Origin: Polaromonas sp.
Lineage (GTDB): Bacteria > Pseudomonadota > Gammaproteobacteria > Burkholderiales > Burkholderiaceae_C
DNA length: 64,000 nt
Reading direction: 5' to 3'
Assembly (NCBI RefSeq): GCF_016185115.1
Contig: NZ_JACPOF010000030.1
Location: forward strand, 62,001 to 126,000
Position 1 is the first letter of the stretch, and the number at the start of each line of letters is the position of its first letter. Made by a program: the position numbers and the translations under genes. Below the pieces are notes generated by a model, which worked only from the letters and a program-made list of their open reading frames with translations, did no database searches and was not told where the DNA came from. Shown in pieces: positions 1 through 7,083 of this stretch.

Positions 1-235
1 GTGACGACTCGCGGTGGATCGCCATCAGCGTGGCTTTTTCAAAGCTGGCTTTTTTACGGAATACGCTGGCTGTCACGCGCTCAAAAGGCAGCGCACCTTC
101 AATAAACACCACCTTGCCGTCTTCCCTGTGGGCGATGCCCTGGGCTTCAATATCAAGCGACTCTATGGCAAGGATATCGGGGAGGTATTCTTTTAACGCC
201 GGGGCTGGCGGCAGGTTATCGTTTTCTTCTGACAT
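1..235 (-). CDS. rlmD: 23S rRNA (uracil-5-)-methyltransferase RlmD, N-terminal part
   Basis: Only the first 78 codons are present; the rest lies beyond the left edge. The protein starts [10 protein letters not shown] and continues with [20 protein letters not shown] and [11 protein letters not shown], the TRAM-domain signature found at the N terminus of RlmD/RumA. This enzyme methylates U1939 of 23S rRNA with S-adenosylmethionine. The catalytic SAM domain and the Fe-S cysteines are outside the window, so the call rests on the TRAM domain alone. It lies 125 bp downstream of nlpD on the same strand, with a terminator-like hairpin between them. Confidence 0.8.
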   Translation of the reverse strand, partial: MSEENDNLPPAPALKEYLPDILAIESLDIEAQGIAHREDGKVVFIEGALPFERVTASVFRKKASFEKATLMAIHRESS

Positions 236-310
236 GAATGAATTGTCTCAGGTGCGCATGGGGCGGCAGCGGCCGGATATTCATGCCTGTAATACCGGCT
301 TTTATTTCAG

Positions 311-340
311 GCAAAAAAAGAGGCTGTACGACAGCCTCTT
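311..340 (-). terminator. Rho-independent terminator after nlpD
   Basis: A 10-bp stem (AAGAGGCTGT paired with ACAGCCTCTT, loop of 3) lies between nlpD and rlmD. Read on the minus strand it is followed by a run of seven T, the layout of an intrinsic terminator. It implies that rlmD has its own promoter in the 70-bp gap. Confidence 0.75.
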
Positions 341-360
341 TTATATTCGTGCAATGCTGT

Positions 361-1245
361 TTATTTGGCAGGCAGGTACTTTGCCGGATCTACAGGTTTG
401 CCCTGACGGCGCACTTCAAAATGCAGTTTCACGCGGTCGGCATCGCTGTTGCCCATCTCGGCAATCTTCTGGCCCTTTCTCACGGTCTGATCTTCCTTGA
501 CCAGCAGTGTCTGGTTGTGGGCGTAGGCCGTGAGGAAGGTGTTGTTGTGCTTGAGGATGATCAGGTTTCCATAACCGCGCAGGCCTGCACCGGCATACAC
601 CACTCGGCCATCGGCCGACGCAAGGATGGGGTCCCCCGCCTTGCCTGAAATATCAAAACCCTTGTTCTTGACCTCATCAAAACCGGCGACAAGCGTGCCC
701 TGTGCAGGCCAGATGAAAGCGAGGTCGTCTTCGCTGGCAGATGCCGTTTGACTGCTTGCAGGCGAAGACGCAGGGCGGGCGGCACTGGCTGCCTGCACTG
801 GCGCCGTGGTGCCTGTGTTTGCGGTGGCCACGCCGGATGTGACAGGCCGCGTCACAACAAGCGAGCTTTCGCTGGTCGGCGGCACCACACGCAGAACCTG
901 GCCGACTTCGATCAGGTTGGGGTTTTCAAGGTTGTTCCAGCGCACAACATCGCGCCAGTTTTGCCCTGTGTCCAGGCCAATGCGTATCAGCGTATCGCCG
1001 GGCTTGACGGTGTAGTAGCCGGGCTTGCCTGCATTCTCGAAGCCGGGCGGCTGTTTGACACCCGGGTCCACCGCTGTGACGGGCGCACGCGAACCACCCG
1101 TACCACGATCTTCGACAGGCGCGGGGGTCAATGAGCGTGAGCTGCAGCCTGCAGCCAGCACGACCACAGCCAGCAGGCAGGCAATGCCCGCCCTGGTCGG
1201 TGATTTTCGGTTTTTGTCAGGTAGCGGAATTTGGAAAGTTGCCAT
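361..1245 (-). CDS. nlpD: NlpD-type lipoprotein (LysM + degenerate M23/LytM domain)
   Basis: 294-residue envelope protein. A signal peptide ends in a lipobox (LAAGC, Cys34), so it should be lipid-anchored. A LysM peptidoglycan-binding module follows (YYTVKPGDTLIRIG to about residue 120), then a Ser/Ala-rich linker and a C-terminal LytM/M23 domain (GFDISGKAGDPI ... AYAHN ... LHFEVRRQGKPVDP). The zinc ligands of active M23 peptidases are not intact: the first motif reads NKGFD rather than HxGxD, and the last reads KLHFE rather than HxHFE. This matches the catalytically inactive E. coli NlpD, which activates the amidase AmiC during cell separation. It is third in a surE-pcm-nlpD run. In many proteobacteria rpoS follows and the rpoS promoter lies inside nlpD, but here rlmD follows. 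Confidence 0.9.
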   Translation of the reverse strand: MATFQIPLPDKNRKSPTRAGIACLLAVVVLAAGCSSRSLTPAPVEDRGTGGSRAPVTAVDPGVKQPPGFENAGKPGYYTVKPGDTLIRIGLDTGQNWRDVVRWNNLENPNLIEVGQVLRVVPPTSESSLVVTRPVTSGVATANTGTTAPVQAASAARPASSPASSQTASASEDDLAFIWPAQGTLVAGFDEVKNKGFDISGKAGDPILASADGRVVYAGAGLRGYGNLIILKHNNTFLTAYAHNQTLLVKEDQTVRKGQKIAEMGNSDADRVKLHFEVRRQGKPVDPAKYLPAK

Positions 1246-1317
1246 GTTGCACCCTGTGTTGTTTGATTGCTTTTTTGATGGACGGCACCGGCGATAACGC
1301 AGCCGGGCGACACCCTG

Positions 1318-2163
1318 TCAGCTTGTACCTGATTTTAAAGGCACAAAATGCACGGCCTCCAGCAAGGTCTGCTTGACCCCTTGCGCCGTCTTGTCAACCA
1401 CCACCAGCGCCTGCGTGCCATTGGCCGATTGCAGCGGCGCGACCAGCCTGCCGCCTATGGCCAACTGGTCAATCCAGTTGGCAGGAATGTTGTCGCCACC
1501 GGCTGCCGAAATGATGGCCGCATAGGGCGCGCCCTTGGCGTAACCAATCATGCCGTCACCAAACATCAGGTGCACATTGGGCAGGCGCATGGGTCTGAGG
1601 TTGTCACGCGCCTTGTCATGCAGGCCGCGCAGGCGTTCTATGCTGTAGACCTCTTGTGCCAGCTGGGCCAGCACCGCGGCCTGGTAGCCGCAGCCAGTGC
1701 CAATTTCAAGCACACGGCCCAGCTTGCCCTGGCGGCCCTCGTTGCCGCGCATCAACAATTCCAGCATGCGGGCCACCACATTCGGCTTTGAAATCGTCTG
1801 ACCCAGGCCTATGGGCAGGCTGGTGTCTTCATAGGCCTGGTTGACCAGCGCGCTGTCTACAAAACGGTGCCGCTCGACCTGGCCCATGGCAGCCAGCACC
1901 TGCGGGTCAGTCACGCCTTGCGCTGCCAGCTTTTGCACCATGCGCGCACGCACGGCATGTGAGTCAAGCCCCAGGCCGCTGGGAACCGGCTTTTGCGCGG
2001 CCTTGGGGCTGACTGCACCCGAAGGGCGAGACAAAGGCGCAGCCATATTTTTGTTGGCAGTCGGCACGCCCGCCGCAGGCTTCAATTGCACCGGGAACGA
2101 AGGGCGGCTGGCAATCACGCCGCTTTTGGGCGCAGACACGGGCGGCTTGCCGGATGGCTTCAT
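1318..2163 (-). CDS. pcm: Protein-L-isoaspartate O-methyltransferase
   Basis: Repairs proteins by methylating L-isoaspartyl residues with SAM. The SAM-binding motif is clear ([20 protein letters not shown]), preceded by the family block [21 protein letters not shown]. The start is set at the ATG whose last bases form an ATGA overlap with the surE stop; the frame is also open 20 codons further upstream, but that would lie inside surE. The product is 281 residues, longer than the ~210 of E. coli Pcm, because of a ~60-residue Pro/Ala/Lys-rich N-terminal extension. The overlap indicates translational coupling to surE. Confidence 0.9.
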   Translation of the reverse strand: MKPSGKPPVSAPKSGVIASRPSFPVQLKPAAGVPTANKNMAAPLSRPSGAVSPKAAQKPVPSGLGLDSHAVRARMVQKLAAQGVTDPQVLAAMGQVERHRFVDSALVNQAYEDTSLPIGLGQTISKPNVVARMLELLMRGNEGRQGKLGRVLEIGTGCGYQAAVLAQLAQEVYSIERLRGLHDKARDNLRPMRLPNVHLMFGDGMIGYAKGAPYAAIISAAGGDNIPANWIDQLAIGGRLVAPLQSANGTQALVVVDKTAQGVKQTLLEAVHFVPLKSGTS

Positions 2164-2969
2164 GCAGCCTGCGTCAGTGTTATGGCGGCTTGCGCGGCCG
2201 ACTGTGCAAACGACTGCGCCCAATACGGCAGTCGCTCGTGGTCGGTCAGGTCCACATGCAGCGGCGTGATGGCCACAAAGCCTTTTTTGGTGGCGTGAAA
2301 GTCCGTGCCCTCGCCTTCGTCCTTGGCCGGGCCAGCACCGCCTATCCAGTACATGGTTTCGCCACGCGGGCTGGTTTGGGTGATGACGCGCTCCGCCGCA
2401 TGGCGACGGCCAAGGCGCGCAACCTTCACGCCCTGGATTTGCTCATATGGCAGGTTCGGAATATTCACGTTCAGCAACCACGGCGGCACGCTGGGTGCCT
2501 TGCCTTCGGCAATCACTTCCAGCGTGGGCATCAACTGCAGCACCAGGTCGCGTGCGCGCTGAGCTGCCGCGTCGATATGAGCCCAGCCTTTTTCAGTTTG
2601 CGAGAACGCAATCGCCGGAATGCCAAACAGGTAGCCTTCCATCGCGGCACCCACGGTGCCCGAATAGATGGTGTCATCGCCCATGTTGGCGCCGTTGTTG
2701 ATGCCGGAGACCACCAGGTCAGGCCGGTAGCCCAGCAGGCCGGTCATGGCGATGTGTACGCAGTCGGCCGGCGTGCCGTTGATGTAGCGAAAGCCATTGG
2801 GGGCCGTGTGCACGTACATGGGGGAATGCAGGGTCAGCGCGTTGGACTTGGCACTGTTGTTCTGCTCGGGCGCAACAACCTCCACATCGGCCACATCCTT
2901 GAGCGCCTCGTACAGGGCAACAATGCCGGGTGCCTGGTAACCGTCATCGTTGCTGATCAGAATTTTCAT
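2160..2969 (-). CDS. surE: 5'/3'-nucleotidase SurE
   Basis: 269 residues. It begins [16 protein letters not shown], the SurE signature whose Asp pair binds the divalent metal, and contains [18 protein letters not shown], another conserved metal/active-site block. SurE dephosphorylates nucleoside monophosphates and is a stationary-phase survival factor. It is the first gene of the minus-strand surE-pcm-nlpD run and is transcribed away from the quinone-oxidoreductase-like gene across a 122-bp divergent gap. Confidence 0.95.
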   Translation of the reverse strand: MKILISNDDGYQAPGIVALYEALKDVADVEVVAPEQNNSAKSNALTLHSPMYVHTAPNGFRYINGTPADCVHIAMTGLLGYRPDLVVSGINNGANMGDDTIYSGTVGAAMEGYLFGIPAIAFSQTEKGWAHIDAAAQRARDLVLQLMPTLEVIAEGKAPSVPPWLLNVNIPNLPYEQIQGVKVARLGRRHAAERVITQTSPRGETMYWIGGAGPAKDEGEGTDFHATKKGFVAITPLHVDLTDHERLPYWAQSFAQSAAQAAITLTQAA

Positions 2970-3091
2970 GAGCCGATTTTAGGTCACTGGGGCGACAGCC
3001 AGCGTCGTTTTCCCCTCGCAAACGGCCTGTTTTCAGGTTTGTTTTGCCTATGATGCTGGATTGCCATCAACAGACGACGAACGGAGACGAC

Positions 3092-4066
3092 ATGCACGCC
3101 TGGCTTTGTGAAAACCCTGTGGGCGTTGATGCCCTGACCTGGAAGGAACTGCCCACCCCCGAGCCCAAAGCCGGCGAGGTGCTGATAGAGATCAAGGCCG
3201 CCAGCCTGAACTTCCCGGACCTGCTGATCGTGCAGAACAAATACCAGATGAAGCCGCCCCTGCCCTTTGTGCCGGGTTCGGAATACGCCGGTATCGTGCA
3301 GGCCGTCGGCGAAGGCGTCACCTACCTGAAGGTCGGCCAGCACATCGCCTGCCTCTCGGGCACAGGCGGTTTTGCCACCCACACCATTGCACCAGCCGCG
3401 CTATGCATGCCGCTGCCAGAAGGTTTCCCGTTTGTCGATGCAGCCGCCTTCATCATGATTTACGCCACGTCACACCACGCGCTGGTAGACCGGGCGCAGC
3501 TCAAGGCCGGCGAGACCGTGCTGGTACTGGGCGCAGCAGGCGGCGTCGGCACATCGGCCATCCAGATTGCCAAGGCGGTGGGCGCCAAGGTGATCGCCGC
3601 AGCGTCCACCGACGAGAAATGCGAACTGTGCAAATCCATAGGTGCAGACGCCACCATCAACTACAGCAAAGAGAATTTGCGCGATTCGATCAAGGCGCTC
3701 ACAGACGGCAAAGGCCCCGACGTGATCTATGACCCGGTCGGCGGCGATTTCAGCGAGCCAGCCTTCCGCTCCATCGCCTGGCGCGGCCGCCACCTTGTCA
3801 TCGGTTTTGCATCCGGCCCGACGCCGTCCATCCCGCTCAACCTGCCCCTGCTCAAGGGCGCCTCCATCGTCGGCGTGTTCTGGGGCGGCTTCGCCAAACA
3901 GGAGCCCAAAGCAAACGCCGCCATGATGCAGGAGCTGGCCACCTGGTACGGCCAGGGCAAGATCAAGCCGGTTATCGACAGCACCATGCCCATGGCAGAC
4001 CTCAAGGCCGCCTACGCCCACATGGGTTCACGCGGCGTCAAAGGCAAGCTGGTGATGGTGAACTGA
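3092..4066 (+). CDS. NADPH:quinone oxidoreductase-like zinc-free MDR protein
   Basis: 324-residue medium-chain reductase. The N-terminal GroES-like half contains LNFPDLLIVQNKYQ and PFVPGSEYAGIV. The Rossmann half has VLVLGAAGGVGTSAIQIAKA for NAD(P)H binding. The zinc-binding cysteines of alcohol dehydrogenases are absent, which places it with quinone oxidoreductase/enoyl-reductase-like members. The start is the ATG preceded by GGAG eight bases upstream; an upstream in-frame ATG would add 16 residues without family similarity. The true substrate cannot be told from sequence. Confidence 0.85.
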   Translation: MHAWLCENPVGVDALTWKELPTPEPKAGEVLIEIKAASLNFPDLLIVQNKYQMKPPLPFVPGSEYAGIVQAVGEGVTYLKVGQHIACLSGTGGFATHTIAPAALCMPLPEGFPFVDAAAFIMIYATSHHALVDRAQLKAGETVLVLGAAGGVGTSAIQIAKAVGAKVIAAASTDEKCELCKSIGADATINYSKENLRDSIKALTDGKGPDVIYDPVGGDFSEPAFRSIAWRGRHLVIGFASGPTPSIPLNLPLLKGASIVGVFWGGFAKQEPKANAAMMQELATWYGQGKIKPVIDSTMPMADLKAAYAHMGSRGVKGKLVMVN

Positions 4067-4206
4067 GCTCCTGCTTTTGATTTCGACGGTCTGACCGTAC
4101 TGTTTTTGCTGAAAAGCCACTTTTTAACGTAAACATTAAAAATTTAACATCTACAGCAAAATTTAGGCTTCCGGACCTTTTTGAATCGCCAAAACCCGGT
4201 TTGGAG

Positions 4207-4297
4207 GCCTCAATACTGGTAAAAAAGCCGATTTTCAGGTGACAAATTGGCCTCCAAGCCAATAGATATGCACGTGAGCAGCTATTTAATTGATAGC
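4207..4297 (+). repeat. Dispersed ~85-bp repeat, copy A
   Basis: One of three related intergenic copies in this window (others at 28006-28087 and, inverted, 53300-53380). Shared blocks are gcctc, a central ggcctcca-like block, the string gcacgtgagcagctat and a terminal hairpin. In this copy the hairpin stem is gctat/atagc (4281-4285 and 4293-4297) with a 7-base loop. Copy A has about 8 extra bases after the first block compared with copy B. AT-rich sequence upstream (from about 4120) and a tttaggcttccgg-like block suggest the element extends further left. The 277-bp gap shows no gene. Confidence 0.75.
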
Positions 4298-4343
4298 AAT
4301 TTCCATCACCCAAATCCGATCCAGCTGCTTCGTGCAGGCCCGC

Positions 4344-4844
4344 TCACCGCAGCCCGGTGGCCAACCGGGCCTTCACATGCCGCAGCAAGCCTTCACAGGC
4401 ATCCTCCACCAGGTCAAGCACCTCGTCAAAGCCATCGTCGCCCCCGTAGTAAGGGTCAGGCACCACCGCACTCTCATGCGTCAGGCAGAACTCGGTAAGC
4501 CGGCGCACCTTGCGCTGGTGCCCGGGCGGGCAATCGGCCTGAATCAAGGCCAGGTTCTCCCAGTCCATCGCCAGAATCAGGTCATACGTTTCGAAGTCAG
4601 ACGCTGTTATCTGGCGCGCCCGCTGCTTTGAGAGGTCGTAGCCGCGCCTGAGCGCGTACGCCTGCGAGCGCTCATCCGGCGGGCTGCCAACGTGGTAGTT
4701 ATGGGTACCGGCTGAATCGACCTTTACCTGCTCGCTCAGGCCCTGCCCTGCCACCTTGTGGAGGAACACGCCGTGCGCGGTCGGGCTGCGGCAAATGTTG
4801 CCCATGCAGACGAAGAGGACCGAGAGGCTTGCCGCATCTGTCAT
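4344..4844 (-). CDS. Low-molecular-weight protein-tyrosine phosphatase
   Basis: 166 residues. The catalytic P-loop CMGNICRS (Cys13 nucleophile, Arg19) is close to the N terminus, and the general-acid Asp lies in VPDPYYGG near the C terminus, as in all LMW-PTPs. The length is typical. Bacterial members act on phosphotyrosine proteins, often in exopolysaccharide control, but no kinase or polysaccharide gene is nearby here. Immediately upstream the sequence changes to the putative island (from about 4850), so its original promoter context may have been altered. Confidence 0.9.
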   Translation of the reverse strand: MTDAASLSVLFVCMGNICRSPTAHGVFLHKVAGQGLSEQVKVDSAGTHNYHVGSPPDERSQAYALRRGYDLSKQRARQITASDFETYDLILAMDWENLALIQADCPPGHQRKVRRLTEFCLTHESAVVPDPYYGGDDGFDEVLDLVEDACEGLLRHVKARLATGLR

Positions 4845-4853
4845 TGGAGAGGT

Positions 4854-4891
4854 TCCCCGTGGAACACCCGTGTTTCCCCAAAATTGTCCCC
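4854..4891. other. Left boundary of putative island: repeated TCCCC motifs
   Basis: Three TCCCC motifs start at 4854, 4875 and 4887; the last two are 12 bp apart and sit in ttTCCCCaaaa and tgTCCCCgaaac. Two similar motifs 11 bp apart (6893 and 6904, the latter in tgTCCCCggaaac) lie at the other end of the hypothetical-gene patch, next to tRNA-His. Such spaced G-rich repeats resemble arm-type sites of tRNA-targeting tyrosine recombinases. No exact duplicate of the tRNA 3' end was found, so this is a weak boundary call. Confidence 0.3.
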
Positions 4892-4901
4892 GAAACTTAG
4901 C

Positions 4902-5744
4902 TTACAGATCGCGCCTGACATACGCCTCGTCCAACTCAGCTGCAGCCTTCCACCACATGATAGCGGTCGGAAGGCATGGACTATTCTGCATCGTGGCCAT
5001 GGCCGGCTCGAATAGGTCCGAGTAGTGTTGAATAAAAAGGGCCATTATGTAATTCGCGATTCTGAGCGTCACAGTGGTCAGGGCACGCTCTGCTTCGGGT
5101 GTATCGGCTTCACCCACCTGGAGCGCGGCAATGTAGCTCGAGTGCGAATAGTCGCACAGGTAGGTGTAGCTGCTGACGAAAAAACTGACGCTGAGATTGA
5201 CTGCCTTGGCGATCTCATGCCACTTCATGTTCATTCGCCAGTCGCCCTTGAGCGCAGCCCGCTGCTGGACCGGTGCCAGAGTCAGGAACAACTCATGCAC
5301 CGTGATTTCCGCCTTGAGCAGCTCGATCCGTGCTTTCTCAAGGTCGGCCTTAGTCTGAGACTCGGCATTCAGCACAGGATACTTCTGCCGGCTCATGAGG
5401 CCGCTCATGCGCCAAATCATTGCGCGTAGGCGACTCACCTCGAGGTCGGCCGGCCCGAACAGGAATGCGAAAGTGAGGTAGTTTTCCATCACTGCCCTGG
5501 CGACCACCTTGGCACTTGGGTGATCCACGATCCGAGTTTCGAAGTCGTTCAGGGTGATGACACTGCCCGCGGCGATCTGGTGCAGCGTACAGAGGTGGTA
5601 GATGAGCTTCTTGGCAAGGGTCTGGCGGTCGTTCATCCACCAGTCGCCGTCGGAGATAGGCATGCCCTTGGGCGCCTCGACCATGGTGACCAACAATTGC
5701 AGGAGCTGCGAATACGCCTCTCCGGGTTCTTTCGTCGGCACCAT
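4902..5744 (-). CDS. Hypothetical protein, mostly helical, possible DUF5677-like
   Basis: About 280 residues; family not recognised with confidence. The sequence is mainly amphipathic helices. A central stretch (VVARAVMENYLTFAFLFGP followed by LRAMIWRMSGLMSRQKYP) and a later YTYLCDYSHSSYIA resemble the layout of DUF5677-type proteins, which are accessory genes of unknown role. No signal peptide is evident. The start chosen is MVPTKEPGE, 25 bp after the stop of the small upstream gene; the frame also stays open 25 codons further, which would overlap that gene. It sits in the island-like patch beside tRNA-His. Confidence 0.6.
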   Translation of the reverse strand: MVPTKEPGEAYSQLLQLLVTMVEAPKGMPISDGDWWMNDRQTLAKKLIYHLCTLHQIAAGSVITLNDFETRIVDHPSAKVVARAVMENYLTFAFLFGPADLEVSRLRAMIWRMSGLMSRQKYPVLNAESQTKADLEKARIELLKAEITVHELFLTLAPVQQRAALKGDWRMNMKWHEIAKAVNLSVSFFVSSYTYLCDYSHSSYIAALQVGEADTPEAERALTTVTLRIANYIMALFIQHYSDLFEPAMATMQNSPCLPTAIMWWKAAAELDEAYVRRDL

Positions 5745-5769
5745 GGGCTTATTGTGCCGTGGTCGGGCG

Positions 5770-6066
5770 TTAGTCCTTAGCCATCTGACCACGGCAGATT
5801 TCGCAGCCGTCGTTGGCATAGTCGCTGCTCTCGGCGACCGCCTTGATGTGGTCGGTCATATCGCGCCGGTCTGCCCAGGCACTGCCGATCTGGGTCCATT
5901 TCGAATTGCCCAGCTTATAAGCGTCCTCGACCTCGCCGTTGTGTGCTCGGTAAACGATCTCTTCGTGGCGTTCGCAGCGAGTCAGATACCCGACCCCGAT
6001 CAGCAGGTCTTTCGCCAGTTCGTTCTTGCCTTCTTCTTCGGCCATGTGCTGTTTTACGATGCCCAT
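5770..6066 (-). CDS. Hypothetical small protein, acidic, with C-terminal CxxC
   Basis: 98 residues, not recognised. Acidic and lysine-rich at the start (MAEEEGKNELAKDLL), with Cys-Glu-Arg-His in the middle (TRCERHEEIVY) and CEIC near the end. The Cys/His spacing could bind a metal, but no known zinc-finger pattern is complete. The start ATG is preceded by AGGGA at good spacing. It ends 25 bp before the larger hypothetical gene on the same strand, so the two are probably co-transcribed. Confidence 0.55.
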   Translation of the reverse strand: MGIVKQHMAEEEGKNELAKDLLIGVGYLTRCERHEEIVYRAHNGEVEDAYKLGNSKWTQIGSAWADRRDMTDHIKAVAESSDYANDGCEICRGQMAKD

Positions 6067-6143
6067 GTTGTCCCTGATGGTGGTTAACGGGCACCGATTT
6101 TACAAAATCTGGAATTCCCGTCTTTCCCCGGTAAAGTGCGGTG

Positions 6144-6557
6144 ATGACTAAAACAATGATGGCCATTTTGATCAGCCTGGTGCTGGCGGGGTGCGAGAAG
6201 CCCAAACCACCGGAGCCGACTGTCGAGCAGAAGCTGAATGCGTTCGTCGCCTCGACCGTGACGGGAAGTGGCGGAAAACTTACCGGGGCAACGCTTGCCA
6301 CTCAGACTTTAAGCACGCCTATCGTCTCCTACGTGGCGAAGATCACCACCCATAGCCCGGAATACATGCTTCGGCCAACCGGTGGCGACGACGCGGTGCG
6401 GGACGCCAATCTGGTCATCACACGGGCTTGGCAGGAGCAATTCTGCACTTCCCAGCTCAAGGCACTGTTGCAGGAAACCAAGGTCGATACCTTCTCTGTG
6501 CAGCTTGTGGACGGCACCGGCTTAGGCCATTCGGTCGCGGTCTGCATGAAGACCTGA
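6144..6557 (+). CDS. Putative lipoprotein of unknown function
   Basis: 137 residues starting MTKTMMAILISLVLAGCEKP. It has a short signal peptide with lipobox LVLAGC, so it is probably membrane-anchored in the envelope. The mature part has two cysteines (EQFCTSQL and the C-terminal VAVCMKT) that could form a disulfide. No family recognised. A GTG directly before the ATG is an alternative start. It is transcribed opposite to its neighbours within the island-like patch, and the gap to the next gene is only 10 bp (convergent). Confidence 0.6.
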   Translation: MTKTMMAILISLVLAGCEKPKPPEPTVEQKLNAFVASTVTGSGGKLTGATLATQTLSTPIVSYVAKITTHSPEYMLRPTGGDDAVRDANLVITRAWQEQFCTSQLKALLQETKVDTFSVQLVDGTGLGHSVAVCMKT

Positions 6558-6567
6558 TGGCCCTCGG

Positions 6568-6771
6568 TCAGAAAACTCTGTCATCGTCGGCAGGGTCAAA
6601 CCCGCTGGACACGGCACTGGCAAGCCGGCGGGCGCTGCGCTCCTTCAGCTTTTCGGTATTCAGAATCGCCGGCACCCCCACCTGCTTGACCACCCACCGG
6701 ACTTTGAAGTTGTTCTTCCGGGACTTCGCGGTGTCCCTCTCGGCAATCGTGATAGTGCCCTCGATCGTCAT
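6568..6771 (-). CDS. Hypothetical short protein, possibly the 3' part of a truncated gene
   Basis: 67 residues from the first ATG (MTIEGTITIAERDTAK). Protein-like sequence seems to continue upstream in the same frame (PYAVNQVLAINDKG), and the frame is open to a TTG at 6921 that falls inside a 12-bp-stem hairpin, where a start is unlikely. No good ribosome-binding site precedes the ATG. The simplest reading is a gene that lost its 5' end when the island decayed; a genuine small gene is the alternative. No family recognised. Confidence 0.35.
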   Translation of the reverse strand: MTIEGTITIAERDTAKSRKNNFKVRWVVKQVGVPAILNTEKLKERSARRLASAVSSGFDPADDDRVF

Positions 6772-6914
6772 GCCCTTGTCGTTGATGGCGAGCACCTGGT
6801 TTACCGCATAGGGTTCTGCATGCCTTAGCGGATGCCGGGCTAGTAAAGCCGTGCCATCAGCCCGCTGCTGCCTTCCGGTCAGGGCTCCATAGTCCCCCGG
6901 CTGTCCCCGGAAAC

Positions 6915-6942
6915 AAATCAACCGCTCGTAAGCGGTTGATTT
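6915..6942 (-). terminator. Strong hairpin after tRNA-His
   Basis: A perfect 12-bp stem (AAATCAACCGCT paired with AGCGGTTGATTT) with a 4-base loop, 14 bp past the CCA end of tRNA-His on the minus strand. The 3' tail is TTTGTTT rather than an unbroken T run. It can serve as the tRNA terminator; being at the island edge, it may also be part of an integration site. Confidence 0.5.
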
Positions 6943-6955
6943 AAGGGGAAAATTT

Positions 6956-7032
6956 TGGGGTGGCTGATGGGGCTCGAACCCACGACAACAGGAATCACAA
7001 TCCTGGACTCTACCAACTGAGCTACAGCCACC
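6956..7032 (-). tRNA. tRNA-His (GTG)
   Basis: Full cloverleaf on the minus strand: acceptor GTGGCTG/CAGCCAC, D-arm with AGCTCAGTTGGTAGAG, anticodon loop TTGTGAT (anticodon GTG) and T-arm GTGGGTTCGAGCCCCA. The extra G at position -1, unique to tRNA-His, is encoded at 7032 and faces the discriminator C. The CCA end is genome-encoded. The sequence just past its 3' end borders the putative island. Confidence 0.95.
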
Positions 7033-7083
7033 GCGAGGGCAAATTATAGCCGCTACTTTCCTCTGCCGAATGCAGAAAGAAAA

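Noticed and set aside
2154..3053. 299-codon plus-strand open frame opposite surE
   Set aside because: Entirely antisense to surE and the start of pcm; composition is His/Arg/Gly-rich and no domain is recognisable.
4845..6955. Prophage
   Set aside because: No integrase, structural, lysis or replication gene is visible in the patch; an island remnant is a more careful description.
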